Positions 47,241-58,300 of a stretch of 64,000 bases of DNA are shown one piece after another; positions within the stretch are counted from its first letter, which is position 1, and every line of letters starts with the position of its first letter. The DNA comes from Halicephalobus mephisto (lineage: Eukaryota > Nematoda > Chromadorea > Rhabditida > Panagrolaimidae): the NCBI GenBank assembly GCA_009193035.1, contig SWDT01000061.1, forward strand, positions 62,001-126,000, in the 5' to 3' direction. Both the position numbers and the translations under genes were made by a program. The notes under the pieces are model-generated. The model did not search any database and had not been told where the DNA came from. It was given only the letters and a program-made list of their open reading frames with translations.

Positions 47241-47534
47241 TTATAGTTATCGAGAAAACCTATTTTCTCCATAATCAAGGATGAATAATATCCAGTAACA
47301 ATGGAATATTCTGGATGGAGCTGGAAGAATCCTGTCATCATTATTAACATCATTTTGGATATATTTTATTCTTCATTTTTTGATTATCCGGGAAATAATC
47401 GGTTTTTTTTTATAATTAGGAAAAGATAAAATATATCAATAATCCTTGATGAAATATCGTAAATGAATCCAAAAAAATCGTGATATTACATATAAAATAT
47501 AAAATAAGATATATCATATATCATATATCATATA
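47241..47534. other. AT-rich spacer between two tandem arrays
   Basis: Contains TATCATATATCATATATCAT near 47510-47530. I see no gene here. Confidence 0.5.
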
Positions 47535-47995
47535 TAAAGTAACGATACATTGAAACAGCACTGATGTATCAGATACAGTATACTCTATAGATTGATAGAT
47601 TAAGTGTAATATCGATGTATTATATTCAGTGTATGGATATATTAAAACAGCTCTTATTTACTGGATATAGTATACTTTATAGATTGATAGATAAAATGTA
47701 ATATCGATGTGTTATATTCAGTGTACAAGTACATCGGAACAGCTCTTATTTACCGAATACAGTATACTCTATAGGAAAATAGATTGAGTGTAATATCGAT
47801 GTGTTGTATTCAGTACACAAGTACATTGAAAAAGCTCTTATTTACCGGATATAGCATATTCAGTAAATTGATAGATAAAATGTAATATCGATGTGCTATA
47901 TTCAGTACACAAGTACATTGAAAAAGCTCTTATTTACCGGATATAGCATATTCAGTAAATTGATAGATTAACCTCGTATCGGTGTGTTGTATTTA
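47535..47995. repeat. tandem repeat, ~104 bp x 4.5
   Basis: Each unit has CAGCTCTTATTTACCGGATA, a TAGATTGATAGAT block and GTAATATCGATGTGTTATAT. The last two units are nearly identical over more than 90 bp. Confidence 0.87.
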
Positions 47996-48697
47996 ATAAA
48001 TCGAATACATTAAATAAATTTATCCAATGTATTGTATTTAATTTTTTTGTGCATACTATTTCACAGGTATTATTCTGGACATATTCTAATTTTTAATTCC
48101 TTGATTGTTGGATATTCTTTCAACATTCAGCGACTTGAAGGAACCGAAACGTGTCCAGAAGGATTTAGTGGATTTCCGCTGGATCTGGAAGATAATTTTT
48201 TTCACAAATATCAATTCTGAAATTACTGACTTTTACATTTCTGACATCTGTATGTCCCTGGATTACGGTAGCTGCTCCAAATACCGTCTCCAGAAGTCAT
48301 AAAACGACCATCAAAACAGGATTACTGTAGCCTACAGTACATATTCTAAGTTCGATTTTTTTATTTTTAAAGTTACCAAAAATCCGTCTTATTTCGTTCC
48401 AGTTACCGTAACGCTTGGGACAAATTCAATGTAGTTTTTTATTTTTAAATTTTAAATTTTTTAAATTTTTTTATTTTTGAAACTTTTGAAGAAAAAAAAA
48501 TTTATCATGTTGTTTGTCGTTTTCGAAATAGTGTAATTTCTCTAAGAACTTTTTTTGAGTGTTTTGAACAAAATCGAAAACAATTCAAGTTGGAAAATCG
48601 GCAGATTACCCCGGGGCCCTGGGGGCAAGGACCCGAACAAGGCCTTTTTTCGCATGTTTATCGTTTTTTTATTGGAATTTATTTTTTCGGAAACGAC
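47996..48697. other. intergenic upstream of the small gene at 48698
   Basis: Short open frames near 48130-48300 lack confirmed splice sites. A very GC-rich spot, CCCCGGGGCCCTGGGGGCAA at about 48610-48630, lies 75 bp before the next ATG and may be promoter or leader. Confidence 0.35.
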
Positions 48698-49453
48698 ATG
48701 TCTATTTCCAGTCAAGATTCTGTTAAAGAAAAAATTAAATCTCCAGAAAAATCTCCAGATTCCTCGGGCACTCCTGTGGTTCATCGGAGGTTTGTCGACT
48801 TAAACCAAGAATGGCTTCTTAGAGCTCCAATAAAAGAAGTAAGTTAATTAAAAATTGGAATATTACAAAATCCAGTTAAAAATAATCAAAAATTAAAGAT
48901 TTTCGAAAATTCCCCTCGAGAAAATTTAAGGTTAAATTTTATTTGGCAAAATTCACTTTTCGCCAAGGATTCTAATTTGGCAAAATGCACTTTTCGCCAG
49001 AGTTTATTTTTTGAATTAGAAAACTTTAAAATCGAAAGTTAAAAATTTGAAAATTTAAGGTTGAATTTTATTTGGCAAAATTCACTTTTCGCCAAGGATT
49101 CTAATTTGGCAAAGTGCACTTTTCGCCAGAGTTTATTTTTTGAATTAGAAAACTTCAAAATCGAAAGTTAAAAATTTTGAAAATTCTCGTCGAGAAAATT
49201 CTTTATTTTAAAGATAATAAAATTTCGGAATTTGTTCGTTTTATTAAAATTTATTTTTTTTAAAGTGGAATTTTCCAGAAAATTAAAAATTTTAAAACAT
49301 CTAAAATCAAAATTTTTTAAAATTAAGTATTTTCAGAAAAAATATCTTTCGAAACAGAACGAATCCACGACTCCGGAGCTCTGCTCGACCCCCAGGCGGA
49401 GACCGGACTTCGGCGTCCAACCCCTGAGGCTGTTTACCGAGGAATCAGATTAG
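48698..49453 (+). CDS. small unrecognised protein with SP/TP motifs
   Basis: Two exons, 48698-48838 and 49337-49453, encode 85 residues and close in frame with good GTAAGT and TTTTCAG sites. The sequence is hydrophilic, with several proline-directed sites (KSPEKSPDSSGTP; ELCSTPRRRPDF) and a short aromatic helix (VDLNQEWLLRAPIKEKKYL). This looks like a short regulatory or adaptor protein, but I do not recognise a family. The frame is open further upstream to 48590, so the start could be earlier. AATAAA at 49479 fits the 3' end. The intron contains a 128-bp tandem duplication. Confidence 0.6.
48900..49200. repeat. tandem duplication, ~128 bp x 2, inside the small gene's intron
   Basis: TTTGGCAAAATTCACTTTTC and GCCAAGGATTCTAATTTGGC then GTTTATTTTTTGAATTAGAA occur twice, near 48940 and 49068. 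Each unit also repeats ACTTTTCGCCA internally. Confidence 0.85.
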
Positions 49454-50531
49454 ACACATCAACTGCGGATAAAAATATAATAAAATGTCTTTCGAAATCT
49501 TGCCAGAAAGGACCTTCAATAAATTCGAATTGATTATTTTGGCCCGGGGAAAAAACGGAAAAAGAGGTAAATTGGAAAAAGAAAACCACTCAAGCGAGTC
49601 AACTTCGGCCATCCGCAGACCTTGATGAATTTTCGATTTAAAAATTTACCGAAAATTTGGATTCTGAAAACTTCTGGATTCTCGTGGAGATTCAGAAGAC
49701 TTGTGGGGATTTCTAGAATCTCGTAGAAAATCAGAATTTTTCGAAAACTTCTAGAATAGTTGTTTCGTGGAAATTTGTGGAACATTCTTGAATCTTATAG
49801 TGGACTCGCGATAAGTGAAACTTCAGAGGACTAGGCAAACGTCCTACTTTTGACGATTTTTCAGTTATCGAATGTTCAATTTAGGGAACGTTAAAGATCA
49901 GATGGCATTTCCGAGTTCTATTTACTTAGCTTCTACTTATCGAATTTTCATTTATCGAACTTTTCTACTTATCTAGCTTCCATTTACCGAACTTTTCTAC
50001 TTATCTAGTTTCCATTTATTTAGCTTCTCTACTTATCGCGAGTCCACTGTAGAAGATTCTGGAATATCGCGAAAAATTATCGAACTTCTTTGAAAAATCA
50101 GGATTTTTTGAAAATTTCCAGAATGGTTGAAAATTTTATATAAATTTGTAGAACATTCTGGGACCTTTTAGAAGCTTCTGAAGGTCTTTAGAATCTCGTG
50201 AAGATTCTGAAAACTTGTAGAATTTCATGGAGGATTTTCTGGAGATTTTTAGAATCCAACAAAAAGTTTCAGAATAGTTCAAAAATTTCTGAAAATTGAA
50301 TAAAAAATAAAAGTTTCGTGTAATTTTTGAAAATTAAAAATTCATTAAAAATTTTCAATTTTATAAAAATTTACATATTTCGAAATCCATAAAATCTTCA
50401 AAAAATCCTCATCGAAAAAGTTTTGTAATAATTTTATTTTTAAAATTTTATAATATTTAAGATTTTTAAAAATTCGAATCAAAATAATTTTAAAAAAATA
50501 TTTTTAATTTCTACAGTACTACGATGACCTG
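49454..50531. other. intergenic between the small gene and the nicotinic receptor gene
   Basis: TCTAGAA/TTCCAGAA-type simple repeats flank the MITE at 49798-50049. A TTTCTACAG acceptor at 50517 precedes the receptor ATG by 15 nt. Confidence 0.5.
49798..50049. mobile_element. pogo/Tigger-like MITE, 252 bp
   Basis: The right end read inward is CAGTGGACTCGCGATAAGTA. The left end is TAGTGGACTCGCGATAAGTG, so about 18 of 20 bases form terminal inverted repeats. TA dinucleotides flank both ends (49796-49797 and 50050-50051), fitting a TA target duplication. CAGT-ends with CGATAA are typical of pogo/Tigger elements. Inside are subrepeats of TTATCGAACTTTTCTACTTA. No transposase is encoded. Confidence 0.75.
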
Positions 50532-52701
50532 ATGCAGTTAGTTCTCATCGGATTTTTTGCTTTCTGTATTACGGTAGAAGCTAGATTTAGAGGTAAAAAA
50601 ATTTTTTTAATTTTTAAAAATTTTTAAACTTTCAAATTTTAGAAATTTTTAAAATTTTATAACTTTAAAAAAATTTTTTAATTTTTAAAAATGATTAAAT
50701 AATAAATAAAATTCTTAAAAATTATGTAAAAATATATTTTTAAAAACTTTCCTAAAATTTTAATCATGTTTAAAATTGAAAAATTTAAATAATTTTAAAA
50801 ACAAAAATTTAAATAATTTTAAAAAATGGAAAATTAAAAAAATAAAGAAAATTTAAATAATTTTTAAAATAAAAAATTTTAATTTAGGAAACCAGGAATC
50901 TAATCGACTTTTTGAGGACCTTCTGAACAATTACCAGATCCTCAGTAGACCTGTTCAGAACGCTTCAGAAGCCCTCAGAATCCAGGTGAAATACAAACTG
51001 CTCCAAATTGTGGATGTCCACGAGAAAGACCAGATTATCCGGACCAACGGATGGCTGATTCAGAAGTGGAACGACTACAGACTTCAATGGAATCCGGAAG
51101 AATACGGTAACATCACGATGCTCCATATCCCGGCTCAATTAGTATTTTTGCCGGACATAATCCTCTACAACAACGCCGATGGCAGTCCTACAGTACTCAC
51201 CAGAACGAAAGTAGATGTGTTCTACACTGGTGACGTCATTTGGGAACCCCCTGTGGCTTACAAATCCATGTGCAGAATCCAGGTCCGGTGGTTCCCCTAC
51301 GACATCCAGGAGTGCGGACTCAAGTTCGGGTCCTGGACCTACGGCGGTTACGAAATCGACATGGTCCATCTGGATTCTGACGTAGTGGAGAAAATAGGAT
51401 TCGGAAACGACACTGTTTGGAAAGTGAAAATGGGAATGGACATTTCGGAATACCAAGAATCCGTCGAATGGGATCTCCTCGGGGTCGTGGGGACCCGGCA
51501 CAAAAGGTACTACCCGTGCTGCGACTACCCAGTGATCGACATAACTTACAATTTGACGATTCGTCGAAAAAAACTTTTCTACACAATCAACATGATGATT
51601 CCTTGTATATCCCTTGCTGGATTAACAAGTGTAGTTTTTTATTTACCTTCAGAATCCCACAACAAAGTAACTTTATCCATCAGTGTTCTCGTCGCTTTGA
51701 CTTTTTTCCAGTTATTTTTGATAGAATTGATCCCTCCGACTTCTTTGGCCACTCCTTTGATCGCCAGATATCTGCTTTTCACAATGGTTATGGTCAGTCT
51801 TTCCATAATCGCCGCAGTCGTTATTCAGAATCTTCACTTTCGAGAAGAACAGCCGATGCCGAAAATCGTCAGATTCATCTTTATTCATTTCCTCGGGAAG
51901 TACGTCCTCATCTTCAGGAACATTGGAAATAAGAACTTTCACAGAAAAGCCAGATACAAGGTTTAATTTTAAACTAAATGTTAAAATTTTAAAAATCGAT
52001 ATATGAATTTTTGCAAATTTTCGAATTCCCGCGCGAGAGCGAGTAAAACCAGAAAAGTAATAAAACTGGCAAGTTATTGCCAAAATCGACTCGCCCTGTC
52101 CTCACTCTCGCACTTTAGAATAATCCTAAAAATCCTAAAAATTTCTACAATCTTCCCGAAATAATTTCATAAGTTTTTATTTTAATTTTTTAATTTGTAA
52201 ACTTGGGATTTTCAGAGACCTCCGACGATGACGGCGTTGAAGATGATCGAAAAGCACTTTGACAGGAAACGAGCTCAATCTTATCATTGTGGGGAACAGA
52301 AAAGATCGAAATCGAACCTCTTCAGGAACTTCACAGAAGGCAGAAGAAGAAGCTCTGAGACCAGCGAAAAGGACAAACTTCTTCCGCCGACAGAGGAAGA
52401 ACCGACAAGGCCTACTTTCCATCCGGTGATTCAGCAGAAAATCGACAACATAGGGAAAAACATTAGGTACATCGAACGGACCCTGAAGAAGATCAGACAG
52501 CTGGAGGAACTCGCTGCTGATTGGCAGTTCGTGGCCATGACGCTAGATAGGTGCATGTTGATCTTCTTCTCCATCACGATCTTCATAGGGACCCTGATAG
52601 CCATCACTTCTGCTCCTTCTCTGACAGACACCCGGGAGCCTATCAACACCAAAGCCCAATCTCCTATCTTGGCGTATGAAAGTTACCTCAACAGTGAATA
52701 A
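50532..52701 (+). CDS. nicotinic acetylcholine receptor alpha subunit
   Basis: Ligand-gated cation channel subunit at the plasma membrane. Three exons, 50532-50592, 50888-51960 and 52216-52701, encode 539 residues. A signal peptide (MQLVLIGFFAFCITVEA) opens the protein. The Cys-loop pair is C149 and C163, exactly 13 residues apart. The vicinal cysteines that define alpha subunits are C231-C232 in YYPCCDYP. M1 is at about 248-272, M2 at 280-302, M3 at 313-335 and M4 at 492-510, with a basic and Ser-rich loop between M3 and M4. At the start of M2 the usual GEK is HNK (SESHNKVTLSISV), so the intermediate-ring glutamate is missing. The layout resembles nematode muscle-type/levamisole-group subunits, but I do not assign an acr number. 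A two-codon upstream frame overlaps the start. Confidence 0.93.
52014..52150. repeat. dispersed hairpin repeat, copy 2, inside the receptor's last intron
   Basis: Aligns over its length with 1648-1790: GAATTCCCGCGC at the left, AAAACTGGCAA in the centre, AATCCTAAAAATCC at the right. GCGAGAGCGAGT and ACTCGCCCTGTCCTCACTCTCGC-like bases at the two sides are inverted. Confidence 0.7.
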
Positions 52702-52793
52702 TGGTACTTAAACTTTATTAAAATTATAAAAGTCAGTTGGAATGAAATAATAGAAATAAAAAGGCAGCATGATCATGCAGGATCAGGGAACAA

Positions 52794-52862
52794 TCATTTC
52801 TTGGCGTTACGGCGCTTTCTCTTCAGCTTACGCATACGCTTCTTACGCCACTTGGCACGCAT
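52794..52862 (-). CDS. rpl-41: 60S ribosomal protein L41, copy A
   Basis: The shortest ribosomal protein, eL41. One exon of 22 codons begins MRAKWRKKRMRKLKRKRR and ends NAKK, then TGA. The usual protein has 25 residues ending near KMRQRSK, so the tail here is shorter and different. A TTTTCCAG acceptor at 52874 lies 11 nt upstream. Coding DNA is identical to copy B at 53776 apart from the stop codon. It is convergent with the receptor gene, whose stop is 92 bp away. Confidence 0.93.
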   Translation of the reverse strand: MRAKWRKKRMRKLKRKRRNAKK

Positions 52863-53775
52863 ATTAGCAGTATCTGGAAAATCAACGATGAATAAACATG
52901 AAATTTAACAAGACAAGACTAAACAATTAATTCATTGCGGAGAATCATATATAAAAAGCACTTAAAAACGAAAATAAATGACGGACATGTATTTAAAACA
53001 CGGAATTACTGTGGATTTTAGCAAGACAGTTGATCGATTATGAAATCATATATAAAAAGTGCTCAAAAACGAAAATCAATGATGGATAGACGTTTAAAGC
53101 ACGGAATTATTGTGGATTTCAATAAATTAAAAGTAAAAAATTAGTTTATTACGAAATTTCACACAAATACGTGAAAACGAAGAATCCAATGGACACGAAT
53201 TTAAAACTCGGGATTTCAATGAATTTTAACAGGTGAAGAGCAAATAAAGGTTGTCAAGAAATAATATACGAACCACGACCACGGGGAAATAAATAGAACG
53301 AAAAAATAGGAAAGCAACTTGTGCAATTGATCAAGTGACTTTGCCAGTGCGAGAACACAAGTCAGCGAATTCCGCTCTCGCCACGAATTTTCAGCCTACT
53401 GTTTTCGTTTCCACTCTCCTTTCCATTCTTGCTCCTTCACCTCATTGTTGCAAATTGTTCCGTCTTCCTTCTTCCTATGCGTTGTATTTTTCCGTCTTTT
53501 TCATAAATTTCACACCCGCAAATGTCTATCCCCCACTCTGTAATATTCCCCTCTTTTCTCGCCTACTTTTCACCAAATTTCACGATTTACTTGTCCTAAT
53601 TATCGAAAAATTGATTTCTTTGCTTGTAAGACGAAAGAAGCTATGCGTTTTCAGTTCTTATATTTTTAACATGATCCTCGTTTCGTGAGGGGTATCCCCC
53701 GTGGTTTTGATATATGAACACTTGATCGAAATTGTTTTTTCAGGAAACTCGTAGTTGGCCTTCATAGACGTGACA
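52863..53775. other. spacer between the two rpl-41 genes, shared promoter region
   Basis: The two genes point away from each other, so the 0.9-kb spacer must hold both promoters and leaders. 52920-53170 has two related units (CATATATAAAAAGTGCT..., ACGGAATTAC/TTGTGGATTT). 53340-53640 is pyrimidine-rich on the plus strand, as in ribosomal-protein leaders. It includes TTTGCCAGTGCGAG at 53341, akin to the 11.1-kb repeat core. Confidence 0.5.
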
Positions 53776-53844
53776 ATGCGTGCCAAGTGGCGTAAGAAGC
53801 GTATGCGTAAGCTGAAGAGAAAGCGCCGTAACGCCAAGAAATAG
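53776..53844 (+). CDS. rpl-41: 60S ribosomal protein L41, copy B
   Basis: Same 22-residue peptide as copy A, encoded by the same 66 bases but ending in TAG. A TTTTTTCAG acceptor at 53743 gives a 32-nt leader. A small unknown gene starts 142 nt downstream on the same strand, with acceptor-like TTCCAG (53920) and TATTAG (53983) sites between, so a two-gene operon is possible. Confidence 0.93.
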   Translation: MRAKWRKKRMRKLKRKRRNAKK

Positions 53845-53985
53845 ACGCGGTCTAACGATGTGCATCGATGCTGGTGGAAGTTTGTTGCGGTCTTCTCTGA
53901 TTGGCCTATCTCTTCCAGAAGTGGGCCTCATACTCAACCAAGTCTCCAGATTTGTCCCAATATCTGGTTCATTTTTGTATTAGAT

Positions 53986-54342
53986 ATGCCGTTTGGTTTC
54001 CGCAATCGGTTTTTATCAGCGGTGCACAGTTTTTATTGTTGTTGTTTCACGTATTTTCTCATAAAATTTACTAAATTAACTGGAGATTTGGATTGGTTCT
54101 TCAGGGAAATAGGAGAGTACGTTTTTGGAATTGGAGATGAAGTGTCAAAATTGCGAGATTTGATCCGATCGAGATTTCGGTACACCTCTTTGGACAAGTT
54201 GTTCGAGCCTTTTGAGGTGAGCCTGACAGCCTTCGAGAGTGAAAGCCGATCTGTTGAAGACAAGCGTGATGATTTCATTTTGACCACCGAATATCCCGGA
54301 AAACGCCTCCTATTAGATGAATCCCTCCAGCTGAACCAATAA
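53986..54342 (+). CDS. small unrecognised protein downstream of rpl-41
   Basis: A single-exon frame of 118 codons starting MPFGFRNRFLSAVHSFYCCC. A hydrophobic, Cys-rich segment (about residues 10-28) is followed by an acidic/amphipathic body (DWFFREIGEYVFGIGDEVSK, TSLDKLFEPFEVSLTAFES). Composition is much richer than in surrounding non-coding DNA. The frame is open upstream to 53860, but acceptors at 53920 and 53983 point to the 53986 ATG. I do not recognise the family; it could be a small membrane or mitochondrial protein. Single-exon structure lowers certainty. Confidence 0.55.
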   Translation: MPFGFRNRFLSAVHSFYCCCFTYFLIKFTKLTGDLDWFFREIGEYVFGIGDEVSKLRDLIRSRFRYTSLDKLFEPFEVSLTAFESESRSVEDKRDDFILTTEYPGKRLLLDESLQLNQ

Positions 54343-54552
54343 TTGAAGCTTGGTTTTTCTCTTTTACAAGTGAAATAATCTCTATTTTTTACTTTTTTTA
54401 AATCTTGGGATTTTTTGAGATTGAATTTGGTCGAGGACCGCGAAAAATGGATCATTAATCAGAAGATTCATCGACCACTTGAAGTTCCGTGAAGAGCTTT
54501 AATTTGGTCAAGATCTAGTTTTTTTCATTTATTTTCGTTATATACTGTCGAA

Positions 54553-56885
54553 ATGGAATTTTTAGAAAATAATTACAAATGTAAGTTTTTAGAAATTAAA
54601 AAATAAAAGAATTTAAATTTTGAAAATTAAAAAAAAATTAATTTTTTAGGTTTTTTAAAAAATGAATCTTTGAAATGTTCGAATTTTTATTTTTCGAAAA
54701 TTCTGGGTCTTGCACAGAAAAATTTTATTTGTGACGAAATCGACAAAGAATTGGATCCTGTTGTGACTAAGATTCCGAGGATTGAAGATTATGGACTTCA
54801 TAAAAGACCTACATTTGTGGTGAATCGTCCGATCAGTTTTCCGTTCGAGAATCATTTGATTCACATTACTGTAGGTCAATCAAGGAATATTCTGCAACAA
54901 TTAGGTTAGTTTATTTTTTTTTTATTTTTAAATTAAAATTTTTAAAAAATTAAAAATTAAAATTTAAAAAAATTTAAAATTGAAAAATTAAAATTAAAAT
55001 TAAAAAAAAAATTAAAAATTAAAAATTAAAATTAAAAAAAAAATTAAAATTTAAAAATTAAAGTTTAAAAAAAAATTGAAATTTAAAAAATTTAAATTTT
55101 TTTTTGTTTTTTTTTAAATTGAGAAATTTAATGAAAGATTTTTAAATTTTAAATTTTTAGAAATTTTTTAATTTTTAAAAATATTTATTTTTGATTTTTT
55201 AAATAATAGGATGATTGTTAATTTTATCGATCATGTAGTTGATTTTGTCCTCGTTAAATTAGACAAACTGGCAAAAAATCGATGTTGCCGGGTTCTTTTC
55301 CCGACCCGTCAATCCACTTGAGGTTTTTCCACAAGCTGATCTCGTGTTTTGCCCGATTTCCACATTTCGTTAATTTTTGTCGCCAAACTTGTGTAATCTG
55401 CAAAATTCTCGATTTCGAACATTTGAATTAAATTTTAAAAATAATTCAAAAATGAAATTTTTAACATTGATCTCAAACTTTTTAAATAATATCGAATTTT
55501 TTAAATAATATTGAATCTTTAAAATAATATTAAAGTTTTAAAGCCAAATTTCTGACTTTTAAATAATATCGAATTTTTTAAATAATATTAAAGTTTTAAA
55601 GCCAAATTTCTAATTTTTAAATAATATTGAATTTTTAAAATCAAATTTCTGACTTTTTAAACTTAATATCGAATTTTTTAAATAATATCCAACTTTTAAA
55701 GTAAAATTTCTGACTTTCAAAATAATATCGAATTTTTTAAATGATACTAAAGTTTTAAAGCCAAATTTCTAATTTTTAAATAATATCGAACTTTTTAAAT
55801 AATATTGAATTTTTTAAATAATATCGAACTTTTTAAATAATATCGAACCTTTAAAGTCAAATTTCTGACTTTTAAAATAATTTCGAATTTAATTTTTTCA
55901 AATTTGACTTTATTATTAAATTTGAAAATTGAAGATTTCGGAAAATCGACAATTCTGATGATCTTTGATTAAAAACGACAAAGTACTTTTTTAACGTACA
56001 ACTATTGACAGTAAAACAAGAACATGATTCCAGATAATCCCTTGCGCTAATATCGACCATTTTTTCCTTGGACAAAAGTTACTGAAATCGATTCTTATTT
56101 TTTTTTCTTACAAAATTAATCAAAAATTGAATTATTTTTTAAATTTCTTATCCACTCGAAAGAACAACTCTTTAAAGCTCTCAAATCTGAAGTTCCTCAA
56201 TCGACGTAACGTTCTTGTTCGATTTAAAAAAAATCAATTTTTATTTTCGTTATTTTACAAAAAATCAATTTTTTTCATTATTTTACAAAAATTCAATTTT
56301 AATTTTTTTTCAATTAATTTAGAAAATTCAATTTTTTTCAATTAATTTAGAAAATTGTAATTTTTATTTTTTTCATTATTTTACAAAAATTATAATTTTT
56401 ATTTTTTTTTACATTATTTTACAAAAATTCAATTTTATTTTTTTTTCAATTAATTTAGAAAGTTCAATTTTTTTCAATTTTCTACAGTAATTCTAATTTA
56501 TTGATTTAATTACTTTTTTGAGTTATTTAATTTTAAAATACAGCTAATCTTAAGATTTACTTTTTAATTTTCTTAATTTTTTTAACTTTTTTTAATTTTG
56601 AAAAATCTTTATTTTTTTTAATTTAAAATTTTTAAAAATTTATTTTTTTAAATTAAAAAAAATTTTTTTTTTACTTTTTTAAATTTTAAATTTAAAAAAA
56701 TTTTTTTTTTGCAACTTTTTTAAATTTTAGATTTTAAAAAATTTTCTTTTTTTTTACTTTTTTAAATTCAATTAAAAGTGAATCGAACAAGCAAAGGTCA
56801 AAACCGATTGTCGGAATCTGGACCTGAACGTGTCAAATTCGAAGACGCGCGAGTTCCTCGAGAACAACGTCAAACACGTCAATAA
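54553..56885 (+). CDS. small unrecognised protein with a long second intron
   Basis: Three exons, 54553-54580, 54650-54904 and 56779-56885, join in frame to 129 residues. The middle exon reads IDKELDPVVTKIPRIEDYGL and PTFVVNRPISFPFENHLIHI; the last exon is basic and polar (TSKGQNRLSESGPERVKFED, then ARVPREQRQTRQ). The 1.9-kb intron is filled with AT-rich repeats; its acceptor (TTAAAAG) is weaker than the window norm but the exon it opens is clean. I do not recognise the family. Exons 1-2 are better supported than exon 3. Confidence 0.5.
55440..55880. repeat. tandem repeat, ~60 bp, in the long intron
   Basis: TTTTTAAATAATATCGAATT and TTTTAAAGCCAAATTTCTGA alternate about seven times with drift. 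Confidence 0.72.
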
Positions 56886-58300
56886 ACATTTACTGTACTT
56901 AATCCTAGTGAAAACATGTACTTTATAAAAATTCAAAAATTCAAAATTTTCCAGTATTTTAAAAAAATTAAAAAATAATTTAAATTTCGAATTTTTTTAA
57001 ATAATAAAATAATTTTAAAAAAATTCAAAAATAAAAATAAAAAAAATTAATTTTTTTTAAATAATAAAATAATTTTAAAAAAATTCGAAAAATAAAAAAA
57101 AATTTTTTTTTAAATTTAAAAATAAAAAATTTAGAAACTTAAAATTTTAAAAAATTTGAAAATTTTAAATTTTTAAAAAATTTTGAATTATAAAATTGAA
57201 CTTGAAAAAAATTAAAAATATTTTTATTCAAAATTGACCTCGATTTTTGGATGATCCCCCACGATCATGGATTTTGGGATTTTGCAGGATATTTTTCGTC
57301 CTGAACTCGAGACTTTTGACTAGATTGAATTTCATTTTCGTTTTTTTTCGATTTTCGGAAATTTTTTTTCTCGAAAAAATTCAAATTGAACCCGATTTTT
57401 TTTTTGAATTTATACTGTACCGAAATCGAATATGATTCAATTTAAAAAATTGTCCAATTTCAGATAACTATAATCCGAAAAAAATTAAATCATTTATTTT
57501 TTAATTTTTTATTTCAAAAATTTTTTTATTTAAATTTAAAAATCTTATTTTTTAATTTTTTAAAAACTTTTGTAATTTTTAATTTTTTTAAAAATTTATT
57601 TTTGAAAAACCTAAAATTTAAAAAAATTTTAATTTTTTTTAAATTTTTAATTTTTTTTAAAGTTTTTATTTTTTTTAAAATTTTTTATTTTTTTGAAAAT
57701 TTAAAAGATTTATTAATTTCGAAAATTATTGAATTTTTTTGAATAAAAAAGTATATTTTTGGACTTGAGACAGTATTGATGTTTTTTAAACAGTCACTTT
57801 TCGACTCTTTGCGCAATTTTTTTTCGTTTCCGTGTTTGGTCTTTTGAATCATCGTTTGGTACATTTACTTATTTCAGAACTTGATCATAGATTATTCAGA
57901 AGACTTTAATTTTTCTAAAAAGTTTGATTTTTTAAAGAAATTTAACTTTTTGAACTTTAATATTTTTAAAAATAAATTTAATTTTTTAGGAAAGTTTGAT
58001 TTTTTAAAGAAATTTAACTTTTTAAAATTTATTTTTTAAATAAATTTAATTTTTTAGAAAGTTTGAATTTTTAAAAGAAATTTAACTTTTTAAAATTTAT
58101 TTTTTAAAATAAATTTAATTTTTTAAAAAAGTTTGGTTTTTTAAAGAAATTTAACTTTTTGAACTTTAATATTTTTTTAAATAAATTTAATTTTTTAAAA
58201 AAGTTTGATTTTTTAAAGAAATTTAACTTTTTAAAATTCATTTTTGAAAAAGTTTAAATTAAAAAAATTTGTTTTCGAAAAAATTTATTTTTTCTAAAAT
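56886..58300. other. AT-rich intergenic DNA
   Basis: Poly-A and poly-T tracts with TTTAAAGAAATTTAACTTTT units at 57920-58250. A complex patch at 57235-57450 has no supported exon. Confidence 0.5.
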
